Positions 1-5,912 of a DNA stretch of 8,852 bases are shown here, in pieces. The DNA is taken from NCBI GenBank assembly GCA_026786155.1, contig JAJAYR010000169.1, positions 1 to 8,852 of the forward strand, in the 5' to 3' direction. A program made the translations under genes and the position numbers. The notes beneath the pieces are model-generated. The model was not told where the DNA came from and did not search any database. It was given only the letters and a program-made list of their open reading frames with translations. The first letter of the stretch is position 1; every line of letters starts with the position of its first letter. The DNA is from Pyrinomonadaceae bacterium. Its GTDB lineage: Bacteria; Acidobacteriota; Blastocatellia; Pyrinomonadales; Pyrinomonadaceae.

Positions 1-336
1 GAATTAGACGAACTTAATTTTTTTTGGGCGAGCGAAAAGTTCGGCGAAGTCATAAAAAGTCAGGCAAATTCACGCGGTGTCATCATTTTTTATGCCGACG
101 ACGATTATTATGACACGAGCAAATTACAGAATTTCGTCGAACAGGGACGCAATCACATCGCCGGGAAAGCGGAAATTTCGGCTGATAAAATACAGGTAGT
201 TTTCGGCGGCTATCGGGAACACGTTCGAGCGGAATTTTATATTGTGCCGGAAAACGCTGAACTTCCGACTGCCTCGCCGGAAGAAAGACCGATTGAAGAA
301 GTCGGAAATGCAGAAAATTCGGCAGCTCGGCAGTAA
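1..336 (+). CDS. C-terminal part of a protein of unknown function (5' end outside window)
   Basis: Frame 1 is open from the first base to a TAA at 334-336, giving 111 residues with no start in view. The fragment reads like a compact alpha/beta domain: a strand (GVIIFYADDD, residues 26-35), a helix (about 39-51), then DKIQVVFGGYREHVRAEFYIVP (about 62-83 in total). It ends in an acidic, Pro/Glu-rich and probably disordered tail (about 84-111). From memory, the GGYRE...E(L/F)(W/Y)IVP ending recurs in small proteins of unknown function from Blastocatellia, where a strand-helix-strand unit resembles an OmpA-like fold. That likeness is recalled and unchecked. The 90-residue gene follows 30 nt later on the same strand, so co-transcription is likely. 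I assign no function. Location in the cell cannot be judged without the N-terminus. Confidence 0.85.
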   Translation, partial: ELDELNFFWASEKFGEVIKSQANSRGVIIFYADDDYYDTSKLQNFVEQGRNHIAGKAEISADKIQVVFGGYREHVRAEFYIVPENAELPTASPEERPIEEVGNAENSAARQ

Positions 337-356
337 AATTCCTTTTCCGGCACAAT
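241..356. repeat. Perfect 14-bp inverted repeat spanning a gene end
   Basis: ATTGTGCCGGAAAA at 241-254 is the exact reverse complement of TTTTCCGGCACAAT at 343-356. The left arm is coding (around IVPEN of the first protein) and the right arm lies between the TAA at 334-336 and the next start at 367. The 88-nt interior can also pair, for example TTCCGACT (263-270) with AGTCGGAA (300-307). In RNA this would be a branched structure ending 10 nt before the next start codon, over the place where a ribosome site should be. There is no U-run after it, so it is not a classic intrinsic terminator. A role in mRNA stability or translation is inference. Confidence 0.6.
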
Positions 357-366
357 GTAAAATAAA

Positions 367-639
367 ATGAATGTCGCACAAATAGAAAAAAACGAATTTG
401 ATATTGATTTGCCGAACGCCAAACTCGCCTACACGATTATTCAATCGCTTTTGCAAAGTCAGGAAGCGTTGAGCGATTTGCTGGCGTTGATGGCGCACGC
501 GCTCGACGAAGATGTGGCGAAGGCTTTGACGAATACGAACGAATGGGAAAAGTATCTCGAAGCCAAGCGCGAACTCGACAATACGCATTTGCAGATTGAA
601 AAATTTACAGAGCAATTGAAAAAATTAGAAAATGTTTGA
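367..639 (+). CDS. Small helical protein of unknown function, overlapping ypdA
   Basis: This is a 90-residue protein that I do not recognise. It is strongly helix-forming and acidic, with no cysteine, signal peptide or membrane segment, so it is probably cytoplasmic. After a short N-terminal segment (1-16) there is a Leu/Ala-rich helical block (about 17-55). A Lys/Glu-rich helix with a heptad-like pattern ends the protein (about 60-88, ending EQLKKLENV), which suggests a small coiled-coil or helical-hairpin protein. No strong Shine-Dalgarno precedes the ATG. The upstream bases are AT-rich, and the right arm of a 14-bp inverted repeat ends 10 nt before the start. The 3' end overlaps the ypdA start by 8 nt (ATGTTTGA), which supports it as a real, translationally coupled gene. 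Its function may be tied to the reductase, but that is inferred from position only. Confidence 0.75.
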   Translation: MNVAQIEKNEFDIDLPNAKLAYTIIQSLLQSQEALSDLLALMAHALDEDVAKALTNTNEWEKYLEAKRELDNTHLQIEKFTEQLKKLENV

Positions 640-1621
640 CCTTATCATTATCGGCGCGGGACCGGCGGGAATTTCTGCTGCGTTTGAAGCGCAAAAACTG
701 AATTTGAATTATCTCGTGCTGGAGAAAAATTTAATCGGTAATACGATTTATCAATATCCGGTCGGATTGACGGTTTTTTCGACCGTGAATGAGTTGGAAT
801 TGCAGCCGAACACGCTTTTTCCGGCGCGGGAAAAGCCGACTCGTGAAGAACTGCTTTCTTATTACACGCGGTTTGTTTTGGAAAATAATCTCGATATTCA
901 ATGGGAAGAAGCGGTTACGAAAGTTGAAAAATCTGGCGCAAATCATTTTGTAATTTCGAGTGTCAAAGGCGAATACGAAGCGGCGAATGTTTTGTTTGCG
1001 TTCGGCGCGATGCAGTATCCGCGACATCTCGGCGTGAAGGGCGAAGATTTGCCGAAGGTGCATCATCTTTTTACGGAGACTTATCCGTATGTTAAGAAAA
1101 ACGCGATGGTCGTTGGCGGCGGAAATTCGGCGGGCGAAGCGGCTTTGTTTTTAGCGGCGGAGGGCGCGTTGGCAACTTTGGCGACGTTTCGCAAAGATTG
1201 GGAAGAAACCGATCCGAAGCAGGGCTGCATTAAACATTGGGTCAAAGAACCGCTCGAACAGCAGTTGGAAAAAAATTGTCTGGACGTTTTTTTTCTGGGG
1301 AGCGTTTTGGAAATTAAGGAAAAAGAAATCGTTTTAGAAGAAGAATCAGGCGAAATCGTCGTTTTGCCGAACGATGTCTTGTTTATTTTAATCGGTTCGG
1401 ATGCCGATTTGACGATGCTCGAAAATCTCGGCGTTGAAACAAAAGATTCAAAATACGGCGAAGTTCCGGTTTATGATAAGGAAACTTTTGAAACCAATGT
1501 CGCGGGTGTTTATGTCGTCGGACATTTCACCGAAGAACGCCACATCGTCGGCGCGATTGAGATGCCGAAAAGGATTATTCCGCAGATTGCCGCGAAATTT
1601 GAAAAGGCAAAATCAGTTTAA
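632..1621 (+). CDS. ypdA: YpdA-like FAD/NAD(P)H oxidoreductase (putative bacillithiol disulfide reductase family)
   Basis: The 329-residue product has the two-dinucleotide-domain layout of thioredoxin-reductase-like flavoproteins and the usual length of YpdA/Bdr proteins. The FAD-binding GAGPAG is at residues 8-13, the NAD(P)H-binding VVGGGNSAGEAA at 160-171, and the C-terminal FAD segment GVYVVGHFTEE at 292-302. The segments NTIYQYPVGLTVFST (37-51) and KQGCIKHWVKEPLE (196-209) match the YpdA subgroup better than true thioredoxin reductases. There is no CxxC redox pair; the only cysteines are C199 and C216. Family members in Firmicutes use NADPH to reduce oxidised bacillithiol, keeping the cytoplasmic thiol pool reduced. 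The cysteine that follows GGGP in staphylococcal YpdA is Ala12 here, so the exact substrate is uncertain. The start overlaps the previous gene by 8 nt without a clear Shine-Dalgarno, pointing to translational coupling. Confidence 0.85.
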   Translation: MFDLIIIGAGPAGISAAFEAQKLNLNYLVLEKNLIGNTIYQYPVGLTVFSTVNELELQPNTLFPAREKPTREELLSYYTRFVLENNLDIQWEEAVTKVEKSGANHFVISSVKGEYEAANVLFAFGAMQYPRHLGVKGEDLPKVHHLFTETYPYVKKNAMVVGGGNSAGEAALFLAAEGALATLATFRKDWEETDPKQGCIKHWVKEPLEQQLEKNCLDVFFLGSVLEIKEKEIVLEEESGEIVVLPNDVLFILIGSDADLTMLENLGVETKDSKYGEVPVYDKETFETNVAGVYVVGHFTEERHIVGAIEMPKRIIPQIAAKFEKAKSV

Positions 1622-1628
1622 GAGATTT

Positions 1629-1707
1629 AACCGCGAAACGCGCGAAAGGACGCGAAAAAAAGAAAATCATTTCTATTTTTTTCGCGTATTCCGCGTGTTT
1701 CGCGGTT
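1629..1707. repeat. 79-bp imperfect palindrome of CGCGAAA units between ypdA and recQ
   Basis: Two arms of about 39 nt (1629-1667 and 1669-1707) are near-complete reverse complements with almost no loop. Both outer ends read AACCGCGAAAC in the inward direction. The left arm carries three CGCGAAA units at 1632, 1641 and 1651, and the right arm carries degenerate complements. The palindrome starts 7 nt after the ypdA stop and ends 12 nt before the recQ start, filling nearly the whole gap. As RNA it would be a long hairpin, possibly a terminator or processing site for the ypdA transcript. As DNA it resembles REP-type intergenic palindromes. Family membership is inferred; the structure itself is read directly. 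Confidence 0.8.
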
Positions 1708-1719
1708 GGAAAAATAAAT

Positions 1720-3882
1720 ATGACCATCACACGCGCCAGAGAAATCTTGAAACATCAGTTCGGCTATGATTCGTTTCGGATGAATCAGCAAGCCGCGATT
1801 GAAACCGTTTTGGCGAAAAAAGACTGCGTGGTTTTGATGCCGACGGGCGGCGGAAAATCCCTCTGTTATCAGATTCCGGCGTTGATGCTCGACGGTTTGA
1901 CAGTCGTCATTTCGCCTTTGATTGCGCTGATGAAAGACCAGGTTGACGCTCTCCGCAATAACGGTGTCGAAGCGGCGTTTTTGAATTCTACTCAAACCGG
2001 ACGCGAACAAACCGAGGTTTTTCAAAGAGTTAGAAACGGCGAATTGAAACTTCTGTACATCGCGCCCGAACGTCTTTTGCAGCCGGGCGACCAGTTTATT
2101 GACTTTCTGCAAAGCATCAATGTTTCACTGTTTGCGATTGACGAAGCGCATTGTATTTCGAGTTGGGGACACGATTTTCGACCGGAATATATTCAGCTTG
2201 GAAAGTTGAAACGCTTTTTTCCCGAAGTTCCGCTGATTGCGCTGACGGCGACCGCCGACAAACTGGTTCGCCAAGATATTTTTGAGCGTTTGAACGTCAA
2301 AAACGCGGAACTTTTCCTTTCGAGTTTTAATCGCCCGAATATTTATTACCGCGTCGAAGCGAAGCGAAATTCCTATGCGCGACTGCTCGAATATCTCGAA
2401 ACGCGGCGCGACGAAAGTGGGATTATTTATTGTCTGAGCCGCAATTCGACCGACAGTTTGGCGGCGGATTTGCGCGACGAAGGTTTTAACGCGCTTTCGT
2501 ATCACGCCGGTTTGGATAAAGCGACGCGCGACAAACATCAGGAATTATTCTTAAAAGACGAAACGAAAATCATCGTGGCGACGATTGCGTTCGGGATGGG
2601 CATTGACAAATCGAACGTGCGTTTCGTCGTCCACGTTGATTTGCCGAAAAACATCGAAAGTTATTATCAGGAAACCGGACGCGCCGGACGTGACGGTTTG
2701 CAGAGCGAAGCGTTACTGTTTTTCAGTTGGGCGGATGTCATTAAATTAAAAGGCTTCGCCGAAGTTGAAGGCAACAAATCGCAGACGGAAATAATGCTCA
2801 AAAAACTGAACACGATGGGCGCGTTCGGCGATTTGAAAACTTGTCGGCGCAAGTTTCTGCTCAATTATTTTAGCGAAGACGCGGCGGACGAAAAATGCGG
2901 TAACTGCGATAACTGCAACACGACGTTTGAAATGTTCGACGGCACGATTCTCGCGCAGAAAGCCTTGAGCGCGGTGGCGCGAACCGGACAGCGGATGAGT
3001 TTGGGTTATTTGATTGACTTCCTGCGCGGCTCGCAGGCGAAAACGATTTGGGACAGTCATAAAACTCTGAAAACTTACGGTGTCGGCGCGGACATCTCGA
3101 AAAATAATTGGTTTGATTATTTCAAAGATTTAATCGCGCAAGGGTTTTTGAAACAAGCCGAAAATCAATATCTGACGATTGTTCTGACCGAAAAAAGCGA
3201 AGATGTCTTGAAAGGAAACGTGCGTGTCGAACTGTTCAAAGTAACGATTAAGGAAGAAAAAAAAGCGTCGCTCGTGCCGGAAAATGCGCCGACTTATTTT
3301 CAGGATTTGTTCGACGAATTGAAGCGGGTGCGAACGACTTTTGCGAAAACCGAAAACGTGCCGCCGTATGTCGTTTTCTCCGACGCGACGCTGGTTGAAA
3401 TGGCGGCTTATCTGCCTTTGAATCAAGACGAAATGCGGAAAATTTCCGGTGTCGGCGATTTGAAATTGCAGAAATACGGCGTGGATTTTTTGGAAGTCAT
3501 CAAAGACTATTGCGACCTGAATAATCTCGAATCGCGCATCAATCTGAAATCGCCGAAACGCGAACCTAAAAAACGCACGAAACGCGATGCCGACGGCATT
3601 GATACTTACAACACGACGCTCGATATGTTCAACTCCGGGCTTTCAGTTTCGGACATCGCCGAAACGCGAAGTCTGGCGAAAAGCACGATTGAAATGCACC
3701 TCGTCAGATTTATTCAAAGCGGCGAAGTCAATCTCGAAGATTTAGTTGACGAAAATAAAGTCGAAGCGATAAAAAACGCGATTGTTCGGTTAAACGCGGG
3801 CGGCGTGATTGCTCCGGTCAAGGAATTTCTAGGTGAAGATTACAGTTACGGCGAAATCCGCGCGGTGTTGGCGACGATGTGA
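1720..3882 (+). CDS. recQ: ATP-dependent DNA helicase RecQ
   Basis: RecQ is a 3'-5' superfamily-2 DNA helicase acting in recombination and replication-fork repair. The 720-residue product has all expected modules. In the helicase core, Walker A PTGGGKS is at 41-47, DEAH at 141-144, the aromatic-rich loop SSWGHDFRPEY at 147-157, TATAD at 176-180 and motif VI QETGRAGRDG at 317-326. The zinc ligands are C375, C393, C396 and C399. A winged-helix RQC region (about 410-515) and an HRDC domain (about 526-597) follow. After a Lys/Arg-rich linker (611-623) the protein ends in a helix-turn-helix domain (about 627-720) like the one at the C-terminus of many longer RecQ proteins; E. coli RecQ (about 609 residues) lacks it. 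No catalytic or zinc residue is missing. The ATG follows an A-rich stretch with only a weak GGA. The upstream palindrome ends 12 nt before it. Confidence 0.97.
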   Translation: MTITRAREILKHQFGYDSFRMNQQAAIETVLAKKDCVVLMPTGGGKSLCYQIPALMLDGLTVVISPLIALMKDQVDALRNNGVEAAFLNSTQTGREQTEVFQRVRNGELKLLYIAPERLLQPGDQFIDFLQSINVSLFAIDEAHCISSWGHDFRPEYIQLGKLKRFFPEVPLIALTATADKLVRQDIFERLNVKNAELFLSSFNRPNIYYRVEAKRNSYARLLEYLETRRDESGIIYCLSRNSTDSLAADLRDEGFNALSYHAGLDKATRDKHQELFLKDETKIIVATIAFGMGIDKSNVRFVVHVDLPKNIESYYQETGRAGRDGLQSEALLFFSWADVIKLKGFAEVEGNKSQTEIMLKKLNTMGAFGDLKTCRRKFLLNYFSEDAADEKCGNCDNCNTTFEMFDGTILAQKALSAVARTGQRMSLGYLIDFLRGSQAKTIWDSHKTLKTYGVGADISKNNWFDYFKDLIAQGFLKQAENQYLTIVLTEKSEDVLKGNVRVELFKVTIKEEKKASLVPENAPTYFQDLFDELKRVRTTFAKTENVPPYVVFSDATLVEMAAYLPLNQDEMRKISGVGDLKLQKYGVDFLEVIKDYCDLNNLESRINLKSPKREPKKRTKRDADGIDTYNTTLDMFNSGLSVSDIAETRSLAKSTIEMHLVRFIQSGEVNLEDLVDENKVEAIKNAIVRLNAGGVIAPVKEFLGEDYSYGEIRAVLATM

Positions 3883-3888
3883 ATTAAA

Positions 3889-3918
3889 TTTAACCACATA
3901 GAAACATAGAAAACATAG
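3889..3918. repeat. Short ACATAG repeat with TTTAACC head (possible half of a repeat element)
   Basis: Seven bases after the recQ stop, TTTAACC (3889-3895) is followed by three ACATAG units at 3896, 3904 and 3913, then a T-run at 3919-3924. The plan of TTTAACC plus three short units 8-10 nt apart matches the left arm of the palindrome before recQ. Similar AACCACATAGAAACATAG strings are scattered between genes in several bacterial phyla, a point from memory. No complementary right arm is present, so this looks like a half element. The T-run might help end recQ transcription, but no stem precedes it. Confidence 0.55.
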
Positions 3919-3951
3919 TTTTTTAAAGCAGGAAATTCGTTGGATTTATTT

Positions 3952-4223
3952 AGTAACTCACCTTACGCAGAACTGAATTTTTGCGTTTGTGCTTGTCGCC
4001 AACGGCGACTAACATTATAGCCCAGCGAGAATCGCTGGGTTAGATAGAGGACGCGCCCGCTCGCTGAAGGCGAGCAACAATCAAGCGGGCGATTGTTCGA
4101 CGCTTTCAGCGTCGGAATGTTCTTTTGCTGACGTAGGGATGCGCTCATTACATTCGCTTTCCCTACGCTATAATGTTGGTCGCCTTCGGCGACAAAAACT
4201 AAAATCGCGTAAGGTGAGTTACT
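3952..4223. mobile_element. 272-bp palindromic MITE-like or REP-like element, non-coding
   Basis: The ends are perfect 17-bp inverted repeats: AGTAACTCACCTTACGC at 3952-3968 and its complement at 4207-4223. A second, inner pair of arms (3995-4021 with 4167-4193) matches except at hairpin-loop bases and one T/C change. The interior is packed with hairpins: GTCGCC/GGCGAC (3995-4009 and 4179-4193), CCCAGCGA/TCGCTGGG (4021-4039), GCTCGC/GCGAGC (4059-4075), AACAATC/GATTGTT (4076-4097), CGACGCT/AGCGTCG (4098-4114) and CGTAGGGA/TCCCTACG (4132-4167). A possible 3-bp TTA target duplication flanks it if the element begins at the G at 3953. It holds no transposase, so any movement would depend on an enzyme elsewhere, such as a RAYT/Y1-type one (inference). 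It lies between convergent recQ and the TPR gene, ending 4 nt from the latter's stop, and may also terminate transcription both ways. Confidence 0.75.
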
Positions 4224-4227
4224 TAGA

Positions 4228-5274
4228 TTAGGGTTCTTTTTCGCCGCTTCCGCGCAGTTTTTCCGCTAAGGCGAATTCGGCTTTGGCTTCTTCGGTTTTT
4301 CCGGCTTGCTGCAATACTTGACCTAAAAGATAGTGTGCGCCGAAATTGTTCGGGTCAATCTGAGTCGAACGGCGCAGCAGGTTTTCGGCGTTGCCTAAAT
4401 CCTGTTTTTTCAGATAAACCTTGCCTAAAACGATATACGGTCCGCTGAAAAACGGGTTGAGCCAGATTGATTTTTGCAGCGGCGGAATCGCTTCGTCCCA
4501 TTTTAACTGCCGCGAAAGCCCTTCGCCCAAACGATAATAAGCCATCGCGTTCGCCGGATTGAGCGTGATTTCCTGCTTTAAAAGTTCGATTCCTTTATCA
4601 ATCTCGGCGCGGTAAATCGCCAGTTCACCCAAAACGAATCTGACTTCGGGAATTTTCGGGTCGAGTTCCAACGCTTTATTAAGTTCGATTTCCGCCGTTT
4701 CTTCAAACTGCTGACGAACGTGCATTTTGGCGTTGAGCAGATAAGCCAAAGCGGAATTTGTCGGGACTTTGAACAACCCGGCAAAAGTTTCACGCGATTT
4801 CGCCGGTTGTCTGGTTTGAATGTAACTGACACCGAGCGCGTATGAAACTTCGCCATTTTCCGGCTGCCGCTGCGTTATTTTCTCAAAATATGGAATCGCT
4901 TCGGCAAGTTGACCTAAAACGTAATGCGAAAGTCCGAGCATCTGAACGATTTGAATTTGTTCGCTGGAGTTTTTGGGAAATTTATCCGCGATACCGCTTA
5001 AGTTTTCAATCGTTTTTCGATAATTTCCCTGTGAATAGAAGGCTTTCCCCAGCCAAAATTTGACTTTCACATTCTGCGGGCTGCTCTGTAAAGCCGTCTG
5101 TAAAATGCCGACGGCTGCCGCCGCGTCGCCGGTTTTTAACAGATTTTGGGCGGTTACTATATTTTGCTCGATTAAATTGTCGCTTTTAGTCGAGTCGTTT
5201 TTTCTCTGCGCCGCCGAGCAGACTGCCGTTGAGATAATAACAAAACATACTGTCAGCCAATTTGCAGTTTTCAT
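4228..5274 (-). CDS. Exported tetratricopeptide-repeat (TPR) protein
   Basis: The 348-residue product has an N-terminal signal sequence: Lys3, a hydrophobic stretch at about 7-19, and a likely signal-peptidase-I site after SAA at 20-22. The rest is almost wholly TPR. Nine units can be laid out at 33-66, 67-100, 101-138 (four residues longer), 139-172, 173-206, 207-240, 241-274, 275-308 and 309-342. Most end in a proline in a context such as ALELDP, ITLNP or TQIDP. TPR arrays form a curved helical scaffold that binds other proteins, so this is probably a periplasmic adaptor; no enzymatic domain is present. Cys19 lies in STAVC, a poor lipobox, so a lipoprotein is less likely. The start at 5274 gives a complete signal peptide, though no strong Shine-Dalgarno precedes it. 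The gene is divergent from the receptor gene and convergent with recQ. Its partner cannot be named. Confidence 0.93.
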   Translation of the reverse strand: MKTANWLTVCFVIISTAVCSAAQRKNDSTKSDNLIEQNIVTAQNLLKTGDAAAAVGILQTALQSSPQNVKVKFWLGKAFYSQGNYRKTIENLSGIADKFPKNSSEQIQIVQMLGLSHYVLGQLAEAIPYFEKITQRQPENGEVSYALGVSYIQTRQPAKSRETFAGLFKVPTNSALAYLLNAKMHVRQQFEETAEIELNKALELDPKIPEVRFVLGELAIYRAEIDKGIELLKQEITLNPANAMAYYRLGEGLSRQLKWDEAIPPLQKSIWLNPFFSGPYIVLGKVYLKKQDLGNAENLLRRSTQIDPNNFGAHYLLGQVLQQAGKTEEAKAEFALAEKLRGSGEKEP

Positions 5275-5899
5275 CGTGTATCGAAATTTATAAACGGTTT
5301 GGTAAAATCGGTAATGCTAATAAAATCAGAATAAACTTTTTATAGAAATTTTGAAAGAATAAAGAGAGTCTGCCCGCACTCCGCGCGATAGAATCGTTTT
5401 CAGTTGATTATTTTTAATTAGTATGTTATTTGTCTATAACAATCCGAACGTCGGCAGACTAAAAGATATTCCAAACTTAAAAATTTACAAATCGAGTTTG
5501 ATTTCAGTCGGACTTCGAGATTGGCTTAACGGTTACCATGGCTTATAAGCGTTTAGTATATTAGTTTCTTCTTTGTTCCGGTGGAATCAAGACCGGAAAA
5601 CAGATCTTAAAATTGCATTAAATCGGAACATACTATTTTGATTTAGAATTTCAAAACAAGTGAAGTTATTTGTTTTTCAAATCTGACGCAACTTAGTTTG
5701 TTTCCTGAACAAACTAATACTACTATATTTCGGGTAAGTTTTTTTGATTCGGGCTTGAAATTCGTAAGCCGCCGAAACAGTTTTTACAATTATTTTTTTA
5801 ATTTAACGACTCCGCAGTTCATTGCCGGAGTATTACAACCAATTCGGAAGACCTTCACAGCAAGCTGCGAGGGATTAAACCCGAACGAGAATAAAAAAT
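5275..5899. other. Gene-free AT-rich gap between divergent TPR and receptor genes
   Basis: About 625 bp lie here without a convincing gene. The gap should hold promoters for both neighbours, but I could not pick out a well-spaced -35/-10 pair on either strand. Small symmetric sequences are present: a perfect 10-bp palindrome GCTTATAAGC (5541-5550), TTCCGGT/ACCGGAA arms (5576-5582 and 5592-5598), the strong hairpin at 5693-5717, and ACTCCG/CGGAGT arms (5809-5814 and 5826-5831). A 72-codon TTG-started frame (5698-5916) is probably chance. The length suggests a long 5' leader for the receptor mRNA, which is inference. Confidence 0.6.
5693..5717. promoter_or_regulatory. Perfect 10-bp hairpin or operator-like dyad upstream of the receptor gene
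   Basis: TTAGTTTGTT (5693-5702) and AACAAACTAA (5708-5717) are exact reverse complements around a 5-nt TCCTG spacer. No T-run follows, so it is not a standard terminator. It lies about 195 bp before the receptor start and could be a DNA operator for a dimeric regulator or an mRNA leader hairpin. The symmetry is seen directly; the role is inferred. Confidence 0.5.
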
Positions 5900-5904
5900 G
5901 GAGG
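5900..5904 (+). promoter_or_regulatory. Ribosome binding site GGAGG deciding the receptor start
   Basis: GGAGG lies 8 nt before the ATG at 5913, an ideal spacing. An in-frame ATG at 5898-5900 overlaps this motif and has only AT-rich sequence before it, so the 5913 start is preferred. This is the clearest Shine-Dalgarno in the window. Confidence 0.85.
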
Positions 5905-5912
5905 TTTCTGGA

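Noticed and set aside
124..615. 163-codon open frame on the minus strand across the first two genes
   Set aside because: It lies opposite two better-supported plus-strand genes, crosses their junction, and its protein is Arg/Phe-rich with no recognisable domain. It is an antisense shadow.
1434..1769. 111-codon plus-strand frame across the ypdA/recQ junction
   Set aside because: It overlaps two well-identified genes in another frame and its Arg/Phe repeats come from the CGCGAAA palindrome.
3963..4148. 61-codon minus-strand frame inside the palindromic element
   Set aside because: It runs through successive hairpins and encodes a low-complexity peptide with no domain, so it reflects the repeat and not a gene.
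3952..4223. CRISPR array or tRNA cluster as the explanation for the hairpins
   Set aside because: The hairpins differ in sequence, there are no regular repeats with unique spacers, and no cloverleaf with a T-arm motif is present.
5218..5274. Lipoprotein signal in the TPR protein (Cys19)
   Set aside because: The residues before the cysteine (T-A-V) do not fit a normal lipobox, whereas SAA at 20-22 fits signal peptidase I.
5404..5440. Possible sigma-70-like promoter, TTGATT with TATAAC downstream
   Set aside because: The boxes are not at 16-18 bp spacing and the region is AT-rich throughout, so I do not call a promoter.
5367..5460. 8-bp inverted repeat AGTCTGCC / GGCAGACT
   Set aside because: The arms are 78 nt apart, and a match of this length is expected by chance in a gap of this size.
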